Translations under genes and position numbers: made by a program
Shown: positions 35,301-42,410 of the stretch, piece by piece
How the letters are laid out: every line of letters starts with the position of its first letter
How positions within the stretch are numbered: the first letter of the stretch is position 1
The notes under the pieces: generated by a model
The model's database searches: none
The model's input: the letters and a program-made list of their open reading frames with translations, nothing else
What the model was told of the DNA's origin: nothing
DNA from: Hahella sp. KA22
Lineage (GTDB): Bacteria > Pseudomonadota > Gammaproteobacteria > Pseudomonadales > Oleiphilaceae
Assembly: GCF_004135205.1 (NCBI RefSeq)
Contig: NZ_CP035490.1
Coordinates: 434,001-498,000 of the forward strand
Direction of reading: 5' to 3'
DNA: 64,000 nt

Positions 35301-35627
35301 TTTCAAAGCGGAGAGGTCTCTTTGTTTCTGATTAGCCTTAAAGCAGGCGGCGTGGGTTTAAATCTAACCGCAGCGGATACCGTCATCCATTATGACCCCT
35401 GGTGGAATCCCGCCGTTGAAAACCAGGCGACCGACCGCGCCTACCGTATCGGCCAGGATAAGCCTGTGTTCGTTTACAAGTTGATCACCGAAGGAACCGT
35501 GGAAGAAAAAATCGTCGAATTACAAAAGCAGAAACAAGCGCTGGCGGATAATCTACTTGCAGACAAGGCTGAAAAGTTCACCTTCGATGAAGAAGAGCTG
35601 CGTAAGCTATTCGCCCCGGTTGAATAG
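32307..35627 (+). CDS. SWIM zinc-finger SNF2-family ATPase
   Basis: An 1106-residue protein. The N-terminus has a SWIM zinc finger (C70-x-C72-x5-C78-x-H80). The C-terminal half is a full SNF2 helicase core: DDMGLGKTIQT (Walker A), IVAPTSLMSNWRKE, LVLTTYPLL, Walker B LILDEAQTIKN, LTGTPMENHLGELWSLF, LLFSQFTSML and QATDRAYRIGQ. Such HepA/RapA-like proteins remodel protein-nucleic acid complexes and are frequent in phage-defence and repair islands. It follows the small NADAR-coupled gene by 87 bases and precedes the glycohydrolase gene by 11. Its specific target is unknown. Confidence 0.88.
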   Translation: MLVKESLIVKELGSTYFERGVKYFKQRRVTLVEYGEDHSTATVRGSGNSVYQVLVTLENDAYGLRIEGECSCPIGYNCKHVAATLLAVNEKSQIPAQKDTWSDHNSSHHPDVTLDLDVRRWLDQLVDTATEEATPDSANQVSVLYLLKHNQMNGNVCVNVIQARTLKSGEYSTKTQRYNISAAFNQSKPAAFLTKADLAIFKRLLWSQWGSDLPLTEESGADALQRILATGRAYWETPQGPKLFKGAPAQAEFEWRVDMEGEQTLKMVPSHLIMVATDPIYCINTHTGECGQLHSELPPSMLMTLNRAPRLSPVQAGKVRSLLEQRLPGARLPKPKEIAVEKDSKVKPQVHLSLGAASPSQTGYFPYRTSQADVPYARLEFSYHDIRVSYDSDIQQVTTVKDNTHLIIPRDFLVEETALRKLRTLDMRPLNTIETYPLVDEAHQMDLSFASVGEWHGFAQYGIPLLEKQGWSITIEEDFPFQYLNTEAEELSWYSNLDESDSDWFDFDLGVEVNGERINLLPVLYNLIKDAPEEWELQTLADYPGDSDVLLQVAPGRWIKLDVERVRNLLGSLIELYDHDPLVNDKFRLERGQVGQLLPLNEAMASVGLRWLGADKLTRLIDRLKQQEQMSHVFPPDWFNATLRDYQQEGLNWLGFLREIEMGGILADDMGLGKTIQTLALLSVEKAQGRMDRPCLIVAPTSLMSNWRKEAEKFAPELKVLVLHGPHRTERFEHIADNDLVLTTYPLLPRDSEYLLKQDYHYLILDEAQTIKNPKAQATQLVHRLQARHRLCLTGTPMENHLGELWSLFNFLTPGLLGDDRKFKTLFRTPIEKQGDLERQRLLSRRIKPFMLRRTKQEVATELPEKTEIQRTVLLEGKQRDLYESIRVAMDKKIRDAIAKKGVKRSHIEILDALLKLRQVCCDPSLLKLDSARKVKNSAKLETLMSMLPSLLEEGRKILLFSQFTSMLGLIEAQLDKAGIEYVKLTGATKDRDTPVSRFQSGEVSLFLISLKAGGVGLNLTAADTVIHYDPWWNPAVENQATDRAYRIGQDKPVFVYKLITEGTVEEKIVELQKQKQALADNLLADKAEKFTFDEEELRKLFAPVE

Positions 35628-35638
35628 GATAAAAGTAC

Positions 35639-36574
35639 ATGACTGGACAACCAGATAGAAACAATCTCGATAAATACCAGGGCTGCCTGCTGGGCCTGGC
35701 GGTGGGCGACGCCGTGGGCACGACGTTGGAGTTCCGTCCGCGTGGCTCCTTCGAGCCGATCGACGACATGGTCGGCGGCGGTCCATTCGGACTGAAGCCG
35801 GGACAGTGGACCGATGATACTTCCATGGCGTTATGTCTGGCGGAGTCCCTGCTAACCAAACAGGGTTTTGACGCGGCGGATCAGATGACCCGCTATAGCA
35901 ACTGGTGGCAGTGGGGCTATTTCAGTAGCACCGGAAACTGCTTTGATATCGGCAATACGGTGCGCGGCGCTCTCCAGCGCTTTCTGGACAGCGGCGAGCC
36001 TTACTCCGGCTCACTGGACGCCCATAGCGCCGGCAACGGCTCCATCATGCGCCTGGCGCCGGTCGCTATGTACTACAGCCCCCGCATTGAGCAAGTAGTC
36101 AAGTATTGTGGTGAAAGTTCGCGCACCACTCACGGCGCTGACGAATGCGTGGACGCCTGCCGCTTGATGGGCGTTATCCTGCATCAATTACTCGTCGGCG
36201 ACGCCAAAGAGGACGTGCTGGAAGACCCCATGTACGTGCCCTACACGGACAAAGTCGCCCAGATTTCCATGGGGGATTACCTGAATAAAAGCGAAAGCGA
36301 AGTGCGCGGGACTGGCTACGTGATTGACGCGCTCGAAGCCGCCCTGTGGTGCTTCGCCCATACGGATAACTTCCAGGACGCGGTGCTGAAGGCGTCAAAC
36401 CTTGGCGACGACGCCGACACTACCGCCGCCATCGTCGGCCAGATCGCCGGCGCATACTATGGCGTCAACGGTATTCGCCAGGACTGGCTGGATAAACTGC
36501 ATATGCGCGACGACATCGCCGCCATGGCGGAGCAGTTGCACGCAGCGCAGCCGGCGAAAGAACCGCAGGCATAA
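35639..36574 (+). CDS. ADP-ribosylglycohydrolase (DraG type)
   Basis: A 311-residue all-helical hydrolase. Metal-binding signatures of the DraG/ARH family are GLAVGDAVGTTLEF (19-32), WTDDTSMA (57-64), HSAGNGSIMRLAP, THGADECVDA and GDDADTTAAIVGQIAGAYYG near the C-terminus. It should cleave ADP-ribose from modified proteins or nucleic acids. It is tightly linked (11 bases) to the SNF2 gene and lies in the NrtR island. With NADAR it gives the locus two different ADP-ribose-removing enzymes. Confidence 0.92.
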   Translation: MTGQPDRNNLDKYQGCLLGLAVGDAVGTTLEFRPRGSFEPIDDMVGGGPFGLKPGQWTDDTSMALCLAESLLTKQGFDAADQMTRYSNWWQWGYFSSTGNCFDIGNTVRGALQRFLDSGEPYSGSLDAHSAGNGSIMRLAPVAMYYSPRIEQVVKYCGESSRTTHGADECVDACRLMGVILHQLLVGDAKEDVLEDPMYVPYTDKVAQISMGDYLNKSESEVRGTGYVIDALEAALWCFAHTDNFQDAVLKASNLGDDADTTAAIVGQIAGAYYGVNGIRQDWLDKLHMRDDIAAMAEQLHAAQPAKEPQA

Positions 36575-36602
36575 CGTCCGACATCTATACAAGGAGTTTA
36601 GA

Positions 36603-37367
36603 ATGCCACATCCCATGCAGGATCGCTGGTTCATGCCCGCCCCCCAGGCGGGCAAAGCGATCAGACTATTCTGCTTTCCCTACGCCGGCGGCAGTCCCAA
36701 TGCTTTTCGAAGCTGGGTGAAGCGTTTTCCAGGCGACATTGATGTCGTGGTGGTGCGTCTGCCCGGTCGAGAAAATCGCATCAGCGAGGCGCCTTTCAGC
36801 GAATGGCCGCCATTAGTGGAAGCCGTGCTGCAAGCGATTGTACCCTATCTGAACCAGCCTTTCGCTTTCTTTGGCCACAGCCTCGGCGGCCGCGTTATCT
36901 TCGAATTGACCCGACGCCTGCAATCCTATGGCGCGCCCTTGCCTGAACATATGTTTATTTCCGGCTGTCGCTGTCCTCATCTGAGCAGTAGCCAGCCGTT
37001 CATACACCAGCTGCCAATGGAAGGGCTGATAGAAAGAATCCGCCAAATGAACGGAGCCCCGGAGGCGGCGCTACAGGACCAGCAATTGATGGCGCTGTTA
37101 GAGCCCATGTTGCGTGCGGACTTCAAGCTTTCCGAGTGTTGGAGCGGCGACAAATCACAGACATTACGGGTTCCCATCACCGCTCTAAGCGGGCAGGACG
37201 ACCCTATCGACGCGCCCGCGCGCATGCATGAGTGGGAAGATTACACCAGCAGTCGGTTTCAATTGCGCACGTTCCCCGGGGACCACTTTTTCATCCGCAG
37301 CAGCGAACAGGAAGTCACAGCCTTTATCAGCCAGGTACTCTTGGAAAACGCATTGCTTCCGGCTTAA
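36603..37367 (+). CDS. Type II thioesterase (GrsT-like)
   Basis: A 254-residue alpha/beta hydrolase from ATG 36603 behind AAGGAG. Features are RLFCFPYAGGSPNAFRSWVKRF (21-42), the nucleophile elbow GHSLGG with Ser93, ALSGQDDPID with the acid residue, and FPGDHFFI with the catalytic His. Such enzymes clear misprimed acyl groups from nonribosomal peptide or polyketide synthases. No synthase is in the window, so it looks out of place between ADP-ribose and RNA-repair genes, although its spacing (28 bases) suggests cotranscription with the glycohydrolase gene. Confidence 0.85.
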   Translation: MPHPMQDRWFMPAPQAGKAIRLFCFPYAGGSPNAFRSWVKRFPGDIDVVVVRLPGRENRISEAPFSEWPPLVEAVLQAIVPYLNQPFAFFGHSLGGRVIFELTRRLQSYGAPLPEHMFISGCRCPHLSSSQPFIHQLPMEGLIERIRQMNGAPEAALQDQQLMALLEPMLRADFKLSECWSGDKSQTLRVPITALSGQDDPIDAPARMHEWEDYTSSRFQLRTFPGDHFFIRSSEQEVTAFISQVLLENALLPA

Positions 37368-37636
37368 GGCTGGACGCATGCGTCAATCCCTACTGGAACC
37401 TTTGTCTCAACGCCGCTAAACTTTTGCGTTTTCCACATCAGGTTTACCCAGTTCACCTCGGATACGGTCATGTAATGGCGATCGCACCCTCAATATCAGC
37501 TTTTGCTACGGCGTCTTAACTGACGACAGTATTGCTTCGTCTCTTCTTCAGCGCATAGCAAGCTGACTCTTTTGAATCTCCGCAAGACGTTTTCCTGTGG
37601 AGGAATCAATACGGATTTTGTTTTTGAGGAGGCGGT

Positions 37637-38506
37637 ATGTTTATCCGCAAATATCCCCGCACGCCCCACCTGCAAGGGTCGCGGCTACAGCCGGGGGACA
37701 GCGCATCGGATCAGGTTCCCTATTCGCAACTGGCCGGACGTTATCTGGTCATCGAAGAAAAACTCGACGGCGCCAATGCCGGCGTCAGTTTCGACGCATC
37801 CGGCGCATTGCGTCTGCAAAGTCGCGGGCATGTGCTGACCGGCGGCGGTCGCGAGTCGCAGTTCGCGCAGTTTAAGTCCTGGGCCACAGTGCATCAGGAG
37901 CGTTTGTTCGAAATTCTGGGAACCCGTTACACCCTGTACGGGGAATGGATGGCGTCGAAGCACACGGTGTTTTATGACCGCTTGCCGCATCTATTTGCTG
38001 AATTCGATATTCTCGACACCGAGACGGGCGAATTTCTCTCCACGTCGGCGCGTCGACGCATGCTAAAGGATTCACCGGTGCTTTCCGTTCCGGTCTTATA
38101 TGCCGGACTGGCGCCCAAGCGCTTGGCGGAACTGCAAAAACTGGTGCGCCCATCGCTGGCGAAAACCACACAATGGCGCAACAGCCTGGAGCAGGTCGCA
38201 CATCAGGAAGCGCTGGATTTTGATCTGGTTAAACGACAGACCGACAACTCGGATTTGTCCGAAGGACTGTATATAAAAATCGAAGAAAACGGACGTACCG
38301 TCGGCCGTTTGAAATGGGTGAGACATGACTTTATTCAGGCCATTCTGGATAGCGGCAGCCATCACCTGAACCGTCCTATCTTTCCCAATCAGCTGGCGCG
38401 GGGCGTGGATATGTACGCCTCACAGCTTACCTTGAAGTGGGAGGACCTCGGCCACGATGAGCCGGATTCTCAGGAGCCGGGCGCCACAGAGGAGGCATGC
38501 TCATGA
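37637..38506 (+). CDS. RNA ligase (Rnl2-like nucleotidyltransferase)
   Basis: A 289-residue ATP-dependent ligase. Motif I is EEKLDGANAG with the AMP-accepting Lys42, motif Ia LQSRGH, motif III LYGEWMA and LFAEFDIL, motif IV SEGLYIKIEE, and motif V GRLKWVR. It should seal 5'-phosphate to 3'-hydroxyl RNA ends. The ATG follows GAGGAGG. The stop overlaps the start of the HD-Pnk gene as ATGA, so ligase and end-healing enzyme are coproduced. The ~270 bases upstream show no recognised site. Confidence 0.88.
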   Translation: MFIRKYPRTPHLQGSRLQPGDSASDQVPYSQLAGRYLVIEEKLDGANAGVSFDASGALRLQSRGHVLTGGGRESQFAQFKSWATVHQERLFEILGTRYTLYGEWMASKHTVFYDRLPHLFAEFDILDTETGEFLSTSARRRMLKDSPVLSVPVLYAGLAPKRLAELQKLVRPSLAKTTQWRNSLEQVAHQEALDFDLVKRQTDNSDLSEGLYIKIEENGRTVGRLKWVRHDFIQAILDSGSHHLNRPIFPNQLARGVDMYASQLTLKWEDLGHDEPDSQEPGATEEACS

Positions 38507-39645
38507 TCAGCTACCAGCAACTCCAAAACTGGATGCCCGCCGATGGCGCCGAGCCGGACTGGCGCGCACTGTGGGAAGGCCTGCCTGATCTGCAGCCTTT
38601 GGCGAGCACGCCCCAGGACCCGTATTACCATGCGGAAGGGGACGTGTGGACGCACACCAAAATGGTAGTGAATGAGCTGTTGGCGGGGGAAACCTATCAG
38701 CAGGCGGATGCGGAACAGCGCTTTGTGCTGTTCTACGCCGCCCTGTTGCATGACATCGCCAAACCGGCCACCACTATCGTGCGCCCGGACGGCGGCGTCG
38801 GCAGTCCCCGACACTCCCGACGCGGCGCAGTGGACGCCCGGATACTGCTGTGGCGAGCCGGCGTTCCTTTTGCCTTGCGGGAACGCATTTGTCGCATTAT
38901 CGCTCAGCATCAGGTTCCGTTTTTCATCTTCGACGATCGTGCGCAACGACGTCCGGAATTTCTGGCGCATCGTATGTCCTGGGAAGTTAGTCTGCAGGAA
39001 CTGTATGCGGTGGCGCTGGCGGACATGAGCGGCAGAACCTACGAGAAGAAAGACGACAGCATCGCGGACATCGCGCTATTCAGGGAGTTAGCGGTGCAGG
39101 AAGCCTGTTGGCGACAACCGCGCGCGTTTCCTGACGCAGTGATTCGCCAGCAGTATTTCCGCTCCGACGGCGCCACAGCGGCGGATTATGGATACCAGCA
39201 ACCGGAAGGCTCCGAGGTGGTCTTGTTATGCGGACTGCCCGCCTCCGGCAAAAACACCTGGGCGAGCCGACATCGACCTGACTGGCCTACCGTCTCCTAC
39301 GACGACGCCCGTGAGGAGATGGGCCTCAAGTACGGCCAGAACGAAGGCAGAGTCGCGCATCACGCCACCGATATGGCTAAAGAGCACTTGCGGCGCAAGC
39401 AGCCCTTTGTGTGGAACGCCACGCATCTGTCACAGGAAATGCGCAGTAATGCTTTGGACCTGTTGTACGCCTACCATGCGAAAATCCGCATCGTCTATCT
39501 GGAAGCTGGAGAGAAAACCTTGCGCGCCCGCAATCGCAAACGGGATAGCACGGTCACCGATAAAGTGATCGACCGACTGCTGTACCGCTGGGAAATCCCG
39601 TTGCCGAGCGAAGCGCATTGGGTGGAGTACGTGGTAGAGGATTGA
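38503..39645 (+). CDS. HD phosphohydrolase-polynucleotide kinase (HD-Pnk), RNA end-healing
   Basis: About 380 residues from ATG 38503, which overlaps the ligase stop and has AGAGGAGG at a good distance; an ATG 6 bases earlier is less well spaced. The N-terminal HD domain has H51, HD at 83-84 (LLHDIAKP) and HQVPF. The C-terminal kinase has P-loop GLPASGKNTW (244-253), SYDDAREEMG and VWNATHLSQEMR. The same architecture is the Runella slithyformis HD-Pnk, which removes 2',3'-cyclic or 3'-phosphate and phosphorylates 5'-OH ends. Together with the upstream ligase it makes a complete heal-and-seal RNA repair pair. Confidence 0.87.
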   Translation: MISYQQLQNWMPADGAEPDWRALWEGLPDLQPLASTPQDPYYHAEGDVWTHTKMVVNELLAGETYQQADAEQRFVLFYAALLHDIAKPATTIVRPDGGVGSPRHSRRGAVDARILLWRAGVPFALRERICRIIAQHQVPFFIFDDRAQRRPEFLAHRMSWEVSLQELYAVALADMSGRTYEKKDDSIADIALFRELAVQEACWRQPRAFPDAVIRQQYFRSDGATAADYGYQQPEGSEVVLLCGLPASGKNTWASRHRPDWPTVSYDDAREEMGLKYGQNEGRVAHHATDMAKEHLRRKQPFVWNATHLSQEMRSNALDLLYAYHAKIRIVYLEAGEKTLRARNRKRDSTVTDKVIDRLLYRWEIPLPSEAHWVEYVVED

Positions 39646-39666
39646 TAGCGGCCAAATAAGTCCAAT

Positions 39667-39697
39667 CAATGCATCCCGTTTATCGCCGGATGCATTG
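39667..39697. terminator. Hairpin between convergent HD-Pnk and ABC exporter genes
   Basis: A perfect 10-bp stem CAATGCATCC / GGATGCATTG with an 11-base loop. No clear T tract follows on either strand, so termination is likely but not certain. Confidence 0.5.
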
Positions 39698-39713
39698 AGT
39701 CAGACCCATGAGG

Positions 39714-41561
39714 TTAGGTAACGAGCTCCCCCTCTTCAATCCCCAAAAAACCGCCGGTCTGATGCGCCCATAGCTGGGCGTAGATACCGCCGCTATTGAT
39801 CAAATCCTGGTGTGGGCCCTGTTCGATGATGGCGCCTTCGTCGAGCACAATCAGGCGATCCATGGCGGCAATGGTGGAAAGACGATGCGCAATGGCGATA
39901 ACGGTTTTACCTTCCATCAGTTCATACAGGCTGCGCTGTATCGCCGCTTCCGCTTCGGAGTCGAGCGCAGAAGTGGCTTCATCCAGAATCAGGATCGGCG
40001 CATCTTTCAACAGGACGCGGGCGATGGCGATACGTTGACGCTGTCCGCCTGAGAGTTTCACTCCGCGCTCGCCGACCTGGGCGTCGTAGCCTCTTCGGCC
40101 CTGGGGATCAGACAAAGTCTGAATAAAATCATGCGCCTCCGCCTTTTTCGCGGCGGCGATCATCTCTTCTTCCGTGGCGTCAGGACGACCGTAAAGGATG
40201 TTATCTCGCACGGAACGATGCAGCAGTGACGTGTCCTGCGTCACCATCCCGATATGCTCGCGCAGGCTTTCCTGGCTGACTTCGCTGATATTCTGGCCGT
40301 CAATAAGAATCCGTCCCTGCTCCAGGTCGTAAAAACGCAGCAGCAGATTCACCAGAGTGGATTTACCCGCGCCGGAACGCCCCACCAGACCGACTTTTTC
40401 GCCGGGCTTGATATCCAGGGTTAGTTGTTCGATGACGCCCTCGCCTTTGCCGTAGTGAAAGCCGATTTTGTCGAATCTGATATGCCCCTTGGACGCCTGC
40501 AGTTGTCGCGCATCGGGCCGGTCCGTCACTTCCTGCGGCTTGGACAAGGTATTGATGCCGTCCGCCACGGTGCCGATATTTTCAAACAATGCGCTGACTT
40601 CCCACATGATCCACTGCGCCATGCCGTTCAGCCGTAAAGTAAGACTCACTGCGATGGCGATAGCGCCCACCGTGATCGCGCCCTGGGTCCACAGCCAGAT
40701 CGCCAACGCCGTAATCACAAACGTCAGCAGATAATTCAGGGTATGCACGCTGACGTTAACGCCCGTCACTAATCGCATCTGTCGCCTGACTGTCTTTAGA
40801 AACCCCTCCATGCTCTCTTGCGCATAATCCGCTTCCCGCTGGGTATGGGAGAAGAGTTTTACGGTAGTGATATTGGTGTAGCTATCGACGATGCGGCCCG
40901 TCATTGCTGCGCGAGCATCCGCGTTTTTCATCGAGTTACGCTTGAGCTTGGGAACAAAGTAAAGCTGCAGACAGACATAAGCGCCCAGCCAAACCATCAT
41001 GGGAATCAACAAGCGCGAATCCGCATTGCCAATCATCACCAGCATGGTGCTGAAATACACCAGCACATACACCATGATGTCCAGCAGCTTCATCACGGTT
41101 TCCCGCACCGCCAGGGAGGTTTGCAGCACCTTGGTGGCGATGCGGCCGGCGAAGTCATTCTGATAGAAAGATACGCTCTGCTTTAGCAAATAACGATGCG
41201 CCTTCCAGCGAATCTGCATGGGATAATTCGCCAGCAATGTCTGATGAATCAACAGCGCCCGGAATAAAACCCCAATAGGCAGGCCCACCAGCACCACCAC
41301 CGTCATGATCAGCAAGCGGCCGCCCTCCTCCTGAAACAACGTCTCAGGATTCTTGTCCACCAGCCAATCCACCAACTGCCCCATGAACCCAAACAGAGAG
41401 ACCTCCAAAAACGCCAGAAACGCGGAGGTCAGCGACATCAGGACTAACGGAATCTCCATTCCCCGCGTGTAATAACGGCAAAACGCGAACAACCCGGCAG
41501 GCGGCTGCTCCGGTTCCTCAGGGGGAAAGGGCTTAATAAACTTTTCAAACAAACTCAGCAT
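39714..41561 (-). CDS. ABC exporter, fused membrane and ATPase domains (MsbA type)
   Basis: About 615 residues from ATG 41561 (MLSLFEKFIK); an ATG 27 bases upstream is possible and neither has a strong ribosome-binding site. The N-terminal half has six membrane helices of the type I exporter fold. The C-terminal ATPase has GRSGAGKST, VSQESLREHIGMVTQD, LSGGQRQRIAIARVLL, LILDEATSALD and AIAHRLST. It acts as a homodimer or heterodimer in the inner membrane exporting lipid, peptide or drug; the substrate is unknown. It converges on the RNA-repair operon and is probably unrelated to it. Confidence 0.9.
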   Translation of the reverse strand: MLSLFEKFIKPFPPEEPEQPPAGLFAFCRYYTRGMEIPLVLMSLTSAFLAFLEVSLFGFMGQLVDWLVDKNPETLFQEEGGRLLIMTVVVLVGLPIGVLFRALLIHQTLLANYPMQIRWKAHRYLLKQSVSFYQNDFAGRIATKVLQTSLAVRETVMKLLDIMVYVLVYFSTMLVMIGNADSRLLIPMMVWLGAYVCLQLYFVPKLKRNSMKNADARAAMTGRIVDSYTNITTVKLFSHTQREADYAQESMEGFLKTVRRQMRLVTGVNVSVHTLNYLLTFVITALAIWLWTQGAITVGAIAIAVSLTLRLNGMAQWIMWEVSALFENIGTVADGINTLSKPQEVTDRPDARQLQASKGHIRFDKIGFHYGKGEGVIEQLTLDIKPGEKVGLVGRSGAGKSTLVNLLLRFYDLEQGRILIDGQNISEVSQESLREHIGMVTQDTSLLHRSVRDNILYGRPDATEEEMIAAAKKAEAHDFIQTLSDPQGRRGYDAQVGERGVKLSGGQRQRIAIARVLLKDAPILILDEATSALDSEAEAAIQRSLYELMEGKTVIAIAHRLSTIAAMDRLIVLDEGAIIEQGPHQDLINSGGIYAQLWAHQTGGFLGIEEGELVT

Positions 41562-41831
41562 AGAAACAATCCACATCCATCGGATCAAACAACAGGGTTA
41601 TCAGTGTGCAAAGCAGCGAAGAACAAAGAGCGATCGGAGCATGCATAGCGCCCGAAAAGTGCGGCGAAAAGCCAGAGACAAATCAGATTAACCAAGGATG
41701 GAGGGAAATGTAAGGCGGGTTATTGCTTACCGTTATAAACAAAAAGTACGCCTTTGGTCAGGACTGACGCTATCTTATGATATTAACCATGTCATAGCCT
41801 CGCTGTCCTCGTTATTCCGCGACAAAAAGTA

Positions 41832-42410
41832 ATGATGAAACAACTCTCCTCTACTGATTTCTACAACCTCAATAGCGAGCAATTGTTTCATCAATATCAA
41901 AGTCTGTCCTTCGAACAAGTGCATGCAGCCTGGCTGGATTACCTGCCAGCAACTCCCGGGCGCGCCTTGGACGTCGGCGCGGGTTCCGGCCGCGATGCAG
42001 GATGGTTGGCGAATAACGGATGGTCCGTCACCGCCATTGAACCTTCGGACAAACTTCTCGCTAAGGCCATAGCACGACACAGTGAGAGCCAGATCCAATG
42101 GTTGTCGGATACTCTTCCTGATTTGGAGAGGCTACAAGAAAGTAACAGCTACCATCTTATTCTGGTCAGCGCAGTCTGGATGCACCTCACACCTGCGCAG
42201 CAGACTCAAAGCTTGCAAAGACTAAGGCGGCTGCAAGCGCCAGATGGCGTGATAGTCATCACATGGCGAAATCTCGCCGATGAGCAAGAGCGGCGTTTTT
42301 ATCCGATCGAAATGAAAAACTTTAAAAACGCCCAAATTTATTCAACGACCGATATCGGGCTACGCGCCAACGTTGAGTGGACAACCGCCGTGCTCAGGAA
42401 TACCCCATGA
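41832..42410 (+). CDS. Class I SAM-dependent methyltransferase
   Basis: A 192-residue protein with SAM motif I ALDVGAGSGRDAGWLA (45-60), motif II VTAIEPSDKLL, and SAVWMHLTPAQQTQSLQRL after strand 4, as in small-molecule methyltransferases. No DNA-methyltransferase (N/D)PP(Y/W) motif is seen. The stop overlaps the start of the next gene (ATGA), so it is coupled to a DUF3883-type nuclease-like protein. The substrate is unknown. Confidence 0.8.
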   Translation: MMKQLSSTDFYNLNSEQLFHQYQSLSFEQVHAAWLDYLPATPGRALDVGAGSGRDAGWLANNGWSVTAIEPSDKLLAKAIARHSESQIQWLSDTLPDLERLQESNSYHLILVSAVWMHLTPAQQTQSLQRLRRLQAPDGVIVITWRNLADEQERRFYPIEMKNFKNAQIYSTTDIGLRANVEWTTAVLRNTP

